Assembly (NCBI GenBank): GCA_963169055.1
Contig: CAUJFU010000240.1
Span: 1 to 9,942 of the forward strand
Source: Myxococcota bacterium
GTDB lineage: Bacteria > Myxococcota_C > UBA6777
Direction: 5' to 3'
Length of the DNA: 9,942 nucleotides
A program made the translations under genes and the position numbers. This document shows positions 1 through 6,847 of the stretch, piece by piece (position 1 is the first letter of the stretch; each line of letters begins with the position of its first letter). The notes beneath the pieces were generated by a model that saw only the letters and a list, made by a program, of their open reading frames with translations, searched no databases and was not told the DNA's origin.

Positions 1-61
1 ATAAAAAAAACAAATGATTTTTATATATTTGACTTCGGCTGTTTGATAATAAAAAGGCTAA

Positions 62-96
62 TGTTCGGGCGCGGGGGGTTCGCCACCCGCCCCTAC
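62..96. repeat. GC-rich palindromic repeat ending in CGCCCCTAC (copy 1)
   Basis: GGGCG (67-71) pairs with CGCCC (88-92). Inside it GGGGG pairs with CCACC apart from one mismatch, closed by a TTCG loop (79-82). The right flank reads CCGCCCCTAC. The same right half, TTCGC-n-A-n-CCGCCCCTAC, recurs at the far end of the window (9897-9914), so this looks like one member of a dispersed palindromic repeat family. There is no T tract, so it is not a typical intrinsic terminator. From memory, palindromes ending in CGCCCCTAC are common intergenic repeats in several bacterial phyla; I cannot check this here. Confidence 0.6.
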
Positions 97-224
97 AATG
101 TGCTGACGTCTCAGTGTTTTCCTTTTCGACTGCGTAACTCCTATACCAAATCAAGGTCTACTTACTTAACAAATTTTTTGTACTCGACTTTGTCTGGTCG
201 TGGTGTACTTGAGAAAAACATCAC

Positions 225-255
225 TTGACAAATCTCTACACGTATAAGAGATAAT
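225..255 (+). promoter_or_regulatory. Putative sigma-70-type promoter for the Cys-rich C2 lipoprotein
   Basis: A perfect -35 hexamer TTGACA (225-230) is followed after 19 bases by GATAAT (250-255), a five-of-six match to TATAAT. The spacer is two bases longer than ideal. An alternative TATAAG lies at 243-248 but is too close to the -35. Transcription would start near 262 and give a leader of roughly 78 bases before the ATG at 340. The call rests on consensus match and position only. Confidence 0.35.
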
Positions 256-339
256 GATGAATTCTAACGGTAGAAAGTGCGTTACGGTTCTTCCGCTAAA
301 CTGATCTGAACCAAAACACAAACGACAAGGAAACCAGCG

Positions 340-1407
340 ATGAGAAAACAACGGATGCTTGCAACTCTTTCATTGTTTTTGCTTTGGATGGCTTGCTCAA
401 ACAAAGAGCCAGGCAAATGCGCCAGCGCCGCCGATTGTTTGGGAGATGAGGTTTGCGTAAACGGGCAATGCAGCCCTCAAGGAACCTGCGCACGAAATGG
501 TGACTGTGTCGGAAACCAAGTTTGCTTGGACGGTAAATGCCAGAACAACTCAACAACCGGGTGTAAGAACGATACAGAATGCCAAAACAACCAAACCTGC
601 CAAAACGGGGTGTGCCAAAACAACTCCGGGGGTTGCACAAAAAACGCAGATTGCTCCAACGGGCAGGTGTGCCGGGCTGGTACATGCCAAGAACAAACAC
701 AAGGTTGCCCACAAGGTTGCCCACAAGGACAAACTTGCCAAAACAACCAATGCGTTCCTGTTCAATCCTGCAACAACGAATGCCAAACGGGGCAAAAAAC
801 CTGCGTTGGTGGAAGCTATCAAGTGTGCAACCAAGACGCTTTGGGTTGCTTTAAATGGTCTTCTCCCATCGCCTGTCCAAGCGGACAAATCTGCCAAGGC
901 GGTTTGTGTATCAGCACAGGCCCGAAAAAATGCAGCACATCTTCCGAATGCGGCGCAGGGATGTATTGCTACGATGCAGGAAGTAGTGGAGCCGTTTGCT
1001 TAGACGGTTCCAACGGAGCTCCAAGAGACTACAAGTACCGTGTCAAAGTCATCTCTGCGGGAGTTGAAGAACAACACCCAACACGTGGTTACTGGGACAA
1101 TTTCGGAGGAAACGCCGCAGATTTGTATGTCTACATTCAAATTGCAGGAGCAACCCTCGATACGCTGCCTTCTATCGATAACCAAAACAAAGTTGTGTGG
1201 AACAAAGAATTTCCCAATCTATACACCGCAAATCAAATAAGCAGCATGACGATCTCTCTTTACGACGACGACACAGGACCCGATGAATTGATCGCAACTG
1301 GAGAAGGAATCAAAATCACGAAAGCTGTAGGAGAAACGGTCACCTATACAAATTCTAACGTGGGACTGATCTCCATGGTTATACAAGTTATTGGTGTCCC
1401 CCAATAG
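340..1407 (+). CDS. Cys-rich putative lipoprotein with C-terminal C2-like domain
   Basis: The 355-residue product starts with a short signal peptide (MRKQR, then a hydrophobic stretch) ending LLWMAC, so Cys19 is a likely lipidation site, although Trp at -3 is unusual for a lipobox. Ser follows the Cys, compatible with outer-membrane sorting. Residues 27-220 are an array of small cysteine modules, spaced roughly C-x5-C-x5-C-x4-C and rich in Asn and Gln, resembling the Dickkopf/EB-like modules common in myxobacterial surface proteins. Residues about 232-352 look like a C2 fold: DLYVYI at 261, VWNKEF at 286 and an acidic loop YDDDTGPDE at 308-316 that would match the calcium-binding loop of C2 domains. 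The start is supported by AAGGA eight bases upstream (327-331). The module DNA is internally repetitive. Role unknown; probably a surface protein using the C2-like domain for calcium, lipid or protein contact. It has its own promoter and seems unrelated to the downstream metabolic genes. Confidence 0.85.
   Translation: MRKQRMLATLSLFLLWMACSNKEPGKCASAADCLGDEVCVNGQCSPQGTCARNGDCVGNQVCLDGKCQNNSTTGCKNDTECQNNQTCQNGVCQNNSGGCTKNADCSNGQVCRAGTCQEQTQGCPQGCPQGQTCQNNQCVPVQSCNNECQTGQKTCVGGSYQVCNQDALGCFKWSSPIACPSGQICQGGLCISTGPKKCSTSSECGAGMYCYDAGSSGAVCLDGSNGAPRDYKYRVKVISAGVEEQHPTRGYWDNFGGNAADLYVYIQIAGATLDTLPSIDNQNKVVWNKEFPNLYTANQISSMTISLYDDDTGPDELIATGEGIKITKAVGETVTYTNSNVGLISMVIQVIGVPQ
580..750 (+). repeat. 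Short DNA repeats building the Cys modules
   Basis: TGCCAAAACAACCAA occurs identically at 580-594 and 736-750. The shorter TGCCAAAAC also occurs at 598 and 613. AAGGTTGCCCAC is perfectly duplicated head to tail at 701-712 and 713-724, encoding the QGCPQGCPQG run. This indicates that the cysteine array has grown by small in-frame duplications of multiples of three bases. Confidence 0.7.
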
Positions 1408-1447
1408 TTCCTCTAGTGCTGTACATTCTTCCATACCCCATCCTCTA

Positions 1448-1573
1448 CCCCTGTCCGTGTTTTACGGAGAATGAGACTCCCTCTGGTCGTCTCCCGTAGC
1501 CTCTTCATCTCCTGCCCCTGTCCGTGTTTTCCGTGTTTTACGAAGCGTGAGACTCCCTCTGGTCGTCTTCCGT
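1448..1573. repeat. Tandem pair of palindromic repeats, unit about 67 bases
   Basis: Copy 1 starts at 1448 and copy 2 at 1515, both with CCCCTGTCCGTGTTTT. Both continue to an identical block TGAGACTCCCTCTGGTCGTC (1472-1491 and 1548-1567). Copy 2 carries an extra nine bases, a duplication of CCGTGTTTT (1522-1530 and 1531-1539). Each unit holds potential stem-loops: CCGT-GTTTT-ACGG (1455-1467) in copy 1, and GAGAC-11 bases-GTCTC (1473-1493), which is weakened to GTCTT in copy 2. The minus-strand open frame across this stretch reads the two copies in different frames, so the repeat is unlikely to be coding. The region lies between two gene blocks. Confidence 0.75.
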
Positions 1574-1748
1574 GGGCTTTCTTTGCCTGACCCGCTCTGC
1601 CGTTTGTGGCCTGACATTCTTCGAGGCCGTCGTGGACCGAGCTGCGCATAAGGATATTGCCAAGCACACAGCGATCGGCTATCTCAAGCAACCACAGAAA
1701 CAGGCGACCCACGAAAGAATCGCAGAGTTGAGGTTGAGGTTGGGATGA
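1572..1748 (+). CDS. Possible short ORF or gene remnant coupled to the carboxyltransferase
   Basis: A frame open from 1551 to the TGA at 1746-1748 has no ATG, so it is easy to miss. From about 1611 it reads like real protein, for example [20 protein letters not shown] and [14 protein letters not shown], with codons like its neighbours. Its TGA overlaps the ATG of the next gene as ATGA, the usual layout of translationally coupled genes. Candidate starts are GTG at 1572 (58 residues, no ribosome binding site) and GTG at 1632 (38 residues, GAGG five bases upstream at 1623-1626). It could be a genuine small protein, the 3' end of a gene whose front was replaced by the adjacent repeat, or chance. 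I recognise no family. Confidence 0.25.
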   Translation: MGFLCLTRSAVCGLTFFEAVVDRAAHKDIAKHTAIGYLKQPQKQATHERIAELRLRLG

Positions 1749-3298
1749 ATACGACAGCAGAGAAGATCGAGGCGCTACGGGCACTCAAGAAGAAACTTCT
1801 TGATGGACAAGACTCGGCAAAGATCGCCAAGCGCCATGAATCGGGAAAATACACCGCTCGCGAGCGGATCGAAAAACTTCTCGACCCCGGCACATTCCGA
1901 GAGACCGATGCCTTCGCACGCCACCGCTGCTACGACTTTGGGATGGACAAGCAACGCCCCGAAGGCGACGGCGTGATCACAGGCTATGGCAAGGTCAATG
2001 GACGCCTTGTGTACGTCTTTTCACAAGACTTTATGGTGTTTGGTGGCTCGCTTGGCGAAGTCTTTGCAGAAAAGATCTGCAAAATCATGGATATGGCGAT
2101 CCAAAATGGCGCGCCCGTGATCGGGATCAATGACTCGGGAGGAGCGCGCATCCAAGAAGGTGTCGTGAGCCTCGGTGGATACGCCGAGATATTCTATCGC
2201 AACGTGCTTTCTTCGGGAGTCGTCCCCCAGATATCGGCGATCATGGGACCGTGTGCAGGAGGGGCCGTCTATTCTCCTGCATTGACCGACTTTATCATGA
2301 TGGTGGACAAAGGCAGCCACATGTTCATCACAGGCCCCGAAGTGATCAAATCCGTCACACGCGAAGAAGTCACCTTCGAGGAGCTTGGGGGGGCGATCAC
2401 CCACAACTCGAAAAGCGGTGTCGCCAATATGATGGCCGCGAGCGAAGACGATGCGTTCGAGCAGATCCGTCACTTGCTCTCCTTCCTGCCCGCCAACAAC
2501 ATGGAAGATCCGCCCTTTGCGCCTTCGGACGATCCAGCCGATCGCATGGATGCCGAACTCAACACCCTGATCCCTGACGATCCAAACCGCCCTTATGATA
2601 TGCGCGACGTGGTGCGTCACATCGTCGATCACGGCGAGTTCTTCGAGATCCAACCGATGTGGGGAGCCAACCTGATCGTCGGCTTTTCCCGTCTCGGTGG
2701 CCGCGTGATCGGCGTAGTCGGCAATCAACCCGCCTATCTTGCGGGATGCTTGGACGTTGACGCCTCGATCAAAGGCGCACGCTTTGTGCGTTTTTGCGAT
2801 GCCTTCAATATCCCCTTGTTGACTTTCGTCGACGTCCCCGGCTTTTTGCCCGGAACTTCCCAAGAATACGCAGGTATCATCCGAAACGGGGCCAAACTTC
2901 TCTACGCTTATTGCGAAGCCACCGTCCCCAAGCTCACCGTGATCACCCGCAAAGCCTACGGTGGAGCTTACGACGTGATGTGCAGCAAACACATCCGTTC
3001 AGACTTTAACGTCGCGTGGCCCACCGCAGAGATCGCCGTCATGGGCGCAGAAGGTGCCGTCAATATCATCTTCCGCCGCGAACTCAGCCAACATGCCGAT
3101 CCTGCCAAACGTCGAATCGAACTCGTCGAAACCTACCGCGACAAATTCGCTTCCCCGTATATCGCCGCTGAACGCGGATACATCGACGATGTGATCGAGC
3201 CCCAAGAAACACGACCCCGCTTGATCGAAGCCCTCGAAGCCTGCGCCAACAAACGCGAACGCCATCCCCCTCGTAAACACTGCAATATGCCTCTCTGA
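1745..3298 (+). CDS. Acyl-CoA carboxyltransferase, propionyl/methylmalonyl-CoA type
   Basis: This 517-residue protein is a carboxyltransferase beta subunit of the PccB/MmdA/12S family, close to the usual 510-525 residues. It moves the carboxyl group between biotin and an acyl-CoA, most likely propionyl-CoA/methylmalonyl-CoA. The N-terminal crotonase-like half carries SGGARIQEG (131-139) and [12 protein letters not shown] (168-179), the glycine-rich oxyanion-hole motifs. The C-terminal half carries DVPGFLPG (363-370), [11 protein letters not shown] (402-412) and [20 protein letters not shown] (424-443). Asp410 sits at the position where PccB-type enzymes have Asp and acetyl-CoA-preferring ones a hydrophobic residue. 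The C-terminus RKHCNMPL also follows the PccB pattern rather than the propionibacterial 12S tail. ATG 1745 is supported by alignment of the N-terminus with the family and a weak GAGG at 1736-1739. It is the first clear gene of the cluster, with the 5S-type gene 46 bases downstream. The exact acyl-CoA substrate is inferred. Confidence 0.93.
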   Translation: MNTTAEKIEALRALKKKLLDGQDSAKIAKRHESGKYTARERIEKLLDPGTFRETDAFARHRCYDFGMDKQRPEGDGVITGYGKVNGRLVYVFSQDFMVFGGSLGEVFAEKICKIMDMAIQNGAPVIGINDSGGARIQEGVVSLGGYAEIFYRNVLSSGVVPQISAIMGPCAGGAVYSPALTDFIMMVDKGSHMFITGPEVIKSVTREEVTFEELGGAITHNSKSGVANMMAASEDDAFEQIRHLLSFLPANNMEDPPFAPSDDPADRMDAELNTLIPDDPNRPYDMRDVVRHIVDHGEFFEIQPMWGANLIVGFSRLGGRVIGVVGNQPAYLAGCLDVDASIKGARFVRFCDAFNIPLLTFVDVPGFLPGTSQEYAGIIRNGAKLLYAYCEATVPKLTVITRKAYGGAYDVMCSKHIRSDFNVAWPTAEIAVMGAEGAVNIIFRRELSQHADPAKRRIELVETYRDKFASPYIAAERGYIDDVIEPQETRPRLIEALEACANKRERHPPRKHCNMPL

Positions 3299-3344
3299 TC
3301 GCCATCACGAACCAAGAGAAACGCCGATACACCGAGGAATCTGT

Positions 3345-4877
3345 ATGCCTCAACAACACCAGCCCCCCCAAAAGACTCGCCGCCTTCACGTCACCGAAAC
3401 CGTGTTGCGCGATGCCCATCAATCCTTGCTCGCCACGCGGATGCGTACCGAAGATATGCTCCCCATCCTCGAAAAGCTCGACCGTGTGGGCTATTGGTCT
3501 GTCGAGATGTGGGGGGGCGCAACCTTTGATTCTTGTATGCGCTTTTTGCGCGAAGATCCGTGGGAACGCTTGCGCTTGATCCGCCGCGCCATGCCCAACA
3601 CACGCCTTCAAATGCTGATGCGCGGGCAAAATATCGTCGGCTACAAGCATTATCCAGACGACCTTGTGCGCGCTTTTGTCCAGCGCACCGCACATTACGG
3701 CATGGATGTGTTTCGGATCTTCGATGCCCTCAACGATATCCGCAATATGAAAGTCGCCATCGAATCCGTCCTTGAGACGGGAAAGATCGCCGAAGGCGCG
3801 ATCTCTTATACGGTGTCTCCCTTCCATACCGTCGAACGCTACGTCGACTTCGCCAAAGAACTCGCAGCCCTCGGATGCCAGCAGATCTGCATCAAAGACA
3901 TGGCGGGCTTGCTCGATCCACAAACCGCCGCCAAGCTGGTACGCGCCATCAAAGAAGCCCTCCCTCTGCCCGTCCACATCCATTCTCACGCAACCAGCGG
4001 CATGTCCGAAGTCTCTTATCTCAAAGCCGTCGAAGCGGGCGCGGATATCATCGACACCGCGATCTCTGCTCTTGCGGGAGGAACCTCTCAACCTCCCACA
4101 GAGTCGATCGTTGCCACTTTCCAAGGAAGCTCCTTTGAAACAGGACTCGATCTCAGCCTACTTTCCGAGATCGCCGAATACTTCCGCGCCGTCCGCGAAA
4201 AATACGCCCACTTTGAAAGCAAGTTCACCGGCATCGATCCCCGTGTCTTGCGCTTCCAGATCCCGGGCGGCATGATCTCGAACCTCGCCAACCAACTCCG
4301 CGAACAAGGCGCGCTCGACCGCATCGAAGACGTTCTCGAAGAAGTCCCCCGCGTCCGCGCCGAGATGGGCTACCCTCCCCTCGTCACACCCACCAGCCAG
4401 ATCGTCGGAACACAAGCCGTCCTCAACGTCCTCAGCGGCGAACGCTACCAAAACTTTAGTCTCGAAGCCCGCAACCTCCTCCTCGGAAAATATGGCCGTT
4501 GCCCCGCACAGACCGACGATGCGCTGCGCCAACGCGCCGAAGAACTCAACAAACAGCCCCCGATCACCGCCCGCCCCGCTGACCTGCTCGAACCTCTGCT
4601 CGAAAGCAGCCGCGAAGCCGTCAAAGACAAAGGCGGCGATCTCGAAGACGACGCGATCTCTTACGCACTTTTTCCTCAAATCGCTCTACAGTATTTTGAT
4701 GAACGCGCTCGCGGCGGACCAGCCCCCGAAGTCCTTGCTGCCGCCCTTTCCGCTGTAGTCTTTCACCTGCGCCAAGATATCGTCGAACAAGAGGCCCATC
4801 CCAACGGTCGTTCCTCGATCAATCCGTGGAAATGGGCGGGACGTATCGAAAGTCTACGCGGGCGTCTTTTCCCCTAA
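3345..4877 (+). CDS. Pyruvate/oxaloacetate carboxyltransferase, transcarboxylase 5S-type
   Basis: The 510-residue product matches the 5S subunit of transcarboxylase and the carboxyltransferase part of OadA and pyruvate carboxylase: a TIM barrel (about 14-300) plus a post-barrel helical domain (to about 455). It transfers carboxylate between biotin and pyruvate/oxaloacetate. Metal-site residues are all present: Asp23 in RDAHQS, Lys184 in CIKDM (carbamylated in the family), and His213 and His215 in HIHSHATSG. Other family motifs are GYWSVEMWGGATFDSC (49-64), DPWERL (71-76), RGQNIVGY (93-100) and IPGGMISNL (306-314). There is no attached biotinyl domain. Instead, residues about 457-510 form an extra tail ending INPWKWAGRIESLRGRLFP, unlike the 5S tail I know. 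GAGGAA at 3334-3339 lies five bases before the ATG. It sits between the acyl-CoA subunit and the biotin carrier, as expected of a transcarboxylase operon. An oxaloacetate decarboxylase alpha role is possible but would need a membrane beta subunit, which is absent here. Confidence 0.93.
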   Translation: MPQQHQPPQKTRRLHVTETVLRDAHQSLLATRMRTEDMLPILEKLDRVGYWSVEMWGGATFDSCMRFLREDPWERLRLIRRAMPNTRLQMLMRGQNIVGYKHYPDDLVRAFVQRTAHYGMDVFRIFDALNDIRNMKVAIESVLETGKIAEGAISYTVSPFHTVERYVDFAKELAALGCQQICIKDMAGLLDPQTAAKLVRAIKEALPLPVHIHSHATSGMSEVSYLKAVEAGADIIDTAISALAGGTSQPPTESIVATFQGSSFETGLDLSLLSEIAEYFRAVREKYAHFESKFTGIDPRVLRFQIPGGMISNLANQLREQGALDRIEDVLEEVPRVRAEMGYPPLVTPTSQIVGTQAVLNVLSGERYQNFSLEARNLLLGKYGRCPAQTDDALRQRAEELNKQPPITARPADLLEPLLESSREAVKDKGGDLEDDAISYALFPQIALQYFDERARGGPAPEVLAAALSAVVFHLRQDIVEQEAHPNGRSSINPWKWAGRIESLRGRLFP

Positions 4878-4957
4878 TCGAATATCCCGATCACACGGCA
4901 TGTTTCGTTTGTCGTCTCTCGACGTGTCGTGTCTCCCCAACCCAAAAGGCTGCTCTC

Positions 4958-5509
4958 ATGTCTATGCGCGGAAAGATCCAACTCGATCAACTCGGCTTTG
5001 ATGTCGAAGCCTCCCAACACGGCGAGCAGATCCGCGTCGCCATCGGCAACCAAGAATTTCTCGCACACCTCCAAGAAACCCCCCAAGGTTTCAAGGTGCG
5101 CGTCGGCGAAGTCTTGTTGTCTCTTGATACCCCCAAAGAACAAAAAGACGCCATGCGCCTTTCGCGCAGCACCAACGTCTCGATCGACGGCAAGATCCAC
5201 CAAGTTCGATTTGCTCCGATGCGCGCACAACGCAAAGTCCAAAACAGCGCAAATACCGGAATCAGCGAAGGCAGCGTCACCGCATTTATGCCGGGAACCA
5301 TCGTCCGCGTCATGGTCGCCGCAGGGCAACACGTCCAAACAGGCGATGTCCTCTTGATCCTCGAAGCCATGAAGATGGAAAACGAAGTCAAAGCCCCCCA
5401 AGACGGCGTGATCAAAACTCTTCACGTCGCCCCAGGCTCCAACGTCAACAAAGGCCAGACCCTCGTCGAGATCGAGCCTCCCTCCCCTGCCGATACTGCC
5501 GAAGTCTGA
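4958..5509 (+). CDS. Biotin carboxyl carrier protein (transcarboxylase 1.3S-like)
   Basis: The 183-residue carrier protein ends in a biotinyl domain (about 105-173) with the canonical EAMKM motif. Lys139 is the biotin attachment site, and MPG at 111-113 marks the domain's start. Biotinylation would be by a BirA-type ligase encoded elsewhere. Residues 1-95 form a less conserved beta-rich region, including VSIDGKIHQVRF at 74-85, of the type that precedes the biotinyl domain in free-standing carriers. It is longer than the propionibacterial 1.3S subunit (about 120 residues). The frame is open upstream to an ATG at 4826 inside the 5S gene, but that extension would overlap coding sequence and reads as junk, so I chose ATG 4958, which has a weak AAAAGG at 4944-4949. 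It lies 80 bases after the 5S-type gene and would swing carboxylate between the two upstream carboxyltransferases. Confidence 0.93.
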   Translation: MSMRGKIQLDQLGFDVEASQHGEQIRVAIGNQEFLAHLQETPQGFKVRVGEVLLSLDTPKEQKDAMRLSRSTNVSIDGKIHQVRFAPMRAQRKVQNSANTGISEGSVTAFMPGTIVRVMVAAGQHVQTGDVLLILEAMKMENEVKAPQDGVIKTLHVAPGSNVNKGQTLVEIEPPSPADTAEV

Positions 5510-5521
5510 AAGTACCCAACG

Positions 5522-6712
5522 ATGCAACGCCCCGTCCCATCGCCTCTAAAAGCGCACTGGCTTCTTGAGCCTGAAACGATCTTCCTCAACCACGGCTCTT
5601 TCGGAGCTTGCCCGCGACTTGTTCTCGAAGCCCAACACGCCTTGCGCCAACAACTCGAAGCCCAACCTGTACGTTTCTTTGTACGCAATTACGAAGCGCT
5701 GCTCGACAAAGCCCGCCAAGCCCTTGCCGATTTCTTGCACGCCGATCCCGAAGGGCTGGCCTTTGTCCCCAACGCAACCCACGGCGTCAACACCGTCTTA
5801 CGCGCTATGTCCTTCCAATCGGGCGCTCAGATCCTGATCACCGATCACGGATACAACGCCTGCAACAACGCGGCTCGCATCATCGCAAAACACCATCAAG
5901 CCGAAGTCATCGTTGCCTCCCTGCCCTTTCCCACGCAAGAGGCCACTCAACTCCACGACGCTGTCCTCCAACACATCACGCCCCGCACCCGTCTTGTCTT
6001 GCTCGATCACGTCACCAGCCCTTCGGCGTTGATCCTCCCGATCCACTCGTTAATCCCGAAACTACGCGAACGCGGCATCCTCACGTTGATCGATGGAGCC
6101 CACGCACCCGGCATGTTGCCGCTCGATCTGCGTGCGCTTGATCCTGATTTCTACACAGGCAACTGCCACAAATGGATGTGCGCCCCCAAAGGTACTGCGT
6201 TTTTGTACGTCCGTGATGCTTGGCGCGAATCCCTTCAACCTCTCGCCATCAGCCACGGTGAAAATGACCCACGCTCCGAACGCAGCCGCTTTCACAAGCG
6301 ATTCGACTGGGTCGGAACGGGCGATCCCACTCCCTATCTCACCCTTCCCACCGTCCTTTCCGCTCTTCCTCAAATCCTCCAACTCTCTTGGCAAGAGATC
6401 CAACAACACCTCCACGAAAAAGCCTGTGCCGCAAGACAACTGCTCTCACAACGCCTCTCTCTACCGCTGCTTTGCCCTGATCATCTGCTCGGCAGCATGG
6501 CTGCTTTGCCCTTGCCATCGCTCCATTCTCCCCTACCACCCGGCACGATCGATCCTCTCCAACAGCGCCTCTTTACCGACCACGCCATCGAGATCCCCGT
6601 CATGCCCTACCCTTCGCGAAATCAACGACTGATCCGCCTCTCCGCACACGCCTACAACACCACCGACGAATACCTCTACCTCGCCGACGCTCTCTCGACC
6701 CTGCTTTCCTAA
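5522..6712 (+). CDS. PLP-dependent class V aminotransferase, isopenicillin N epimerase-like
   Basis: The 396-residue protein has the features of the CefD-like branch of class V aminotransferases (fold type I PLP enzymes). It begins with FLNHGSFGACPR (21-32), typical of this branch. NATHGVN (84-90) lies in the phosphate-binding region. LIDGAHAPG (189-197) supplies Asp191 for the PLP ring nitrogen and His194. GNCHKWMCAPKG (213-224) supplies Lys217 as the Schiff-base lysine. RLSAHAYNT (372-380) is the usual C-terminal arginine-containing motif. The family includes isopenicillin N epimerase, cysteine desulfurase-like and C-S lyase enzymes (for example EgtE-type hercynylcysteine sulfoxide lyases). 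No beta-lactam or ergothioneine genes are nearby, so the substrate is unassigned. It starts only 12 bases after the carrier protein stop, suggesting co-transcription, although the ribosome binding site is weak. The functional link to transcarboxylation is unknown. Confidence 0.88.
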   Translation: MQRPVPSPLKAHWLLEPETIFLNHGSFGACPRLVLEAQHALRQQLEAQPVRFFVRNYEALLDKARQALADFLHADPEGLAFVPNATHGVNTVLRAMSFQSGAQILITDHGYNACNNAARIIAKHHQAEVIVASLPFPTQEATQLHDAVLQHITPRTRLVLLDHVTSPSALILPIHSLIPKLRERGILTLIDGAHAPGMLPLDLRALDPDFYTGNCHKWMCAPKGTAFLYVRDAWRESLQPLAISHGENDPRSERSRFHKRFDWVGTGDPTPYLTLPTVLSALPQILQLSWQEIQQHLHEKACAARQLLSQRLSLPLLCPDHLLGSMAALPLPSLHSPLPPGTIDPLQQRLFTDHAIEIPVMPYPSRNQRLIRLSAHAYNTTDEYLYLADALSTLLS

Positions 6713-6733
6713 ACACCTCTGCCCTTCTTTCCT

Positions 6734-6790
6734 CACCACAAAAGAATCCAGCCCACAAAAAAAGAGCCTAGCCCACAAAAAAAAGATGCC
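6734..6790 (+). repeat. A-rich tandem repeat in the spacer before the NHL lipoprotein
   Basis: AGCCCACAAAAAAAGAGCCT (6750-6769) is followed directly by AGCCCACAAAAAAAAGATGCC (6770-6790 in two overlapping parts), differing mainly by one extra A. A degenerate third unit, CACCACAAAAGAATCC, precedes it at 6734-6749. The poly-A runs may be slippage-prone. There is no hairpin and no clear promoter hexamer, so I see no defined regulatory role. Confidence 0.6.
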
Positions 6791-6847
6791 TTATCCTCTT
6801 GGGATGGGGGCCTCTGCAAAAGTATCTTTCAACGCGGTGGGTACATC

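Larger units (their letters stand above)
1..339. other. Non-coding region upstream of the first lipoprotein gene
   Basis: No convincing gene is present. The first 60 bases are AT-rich, followed by a GC-rich palindromic repeat (62-96). A sigma-70-like promoter lies at 225-255 and a ribosome binding site AAGGA at 327-331, both described with their own features or gene. The short open frames crossing this stretch on both strands have no ribosome binding site and protein-unlike composition, so I do not call them. Confidence 0.6.

Noticed and set aside
1413-1784. Minus-strand open frame of 123 codons across the intergenic repeats
   Set aside because: The two repeat copies are read in different frames, it has no ribosome binding site that I can see, and it overlaps the start of the carboxyltransferase gene.
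2021-2992. Long minus-strand open frame (323 codons) opposite the acyl-CoA carboxyltransferase gene
   Set aside because: The + strand protein has clear family motifs through the same stretch. The antisense translation is rich in His, Asp and Gly with no recognisable domain, a typical shadow.
4826-4957. Upstream extension of the biotin carrier to ATG 4826
   Set aside because: It would overlap the end of the 5S-type gene by 52 bases, and the extra 44 residues do not resemble carrier proteins. ATG 4958 fits better.
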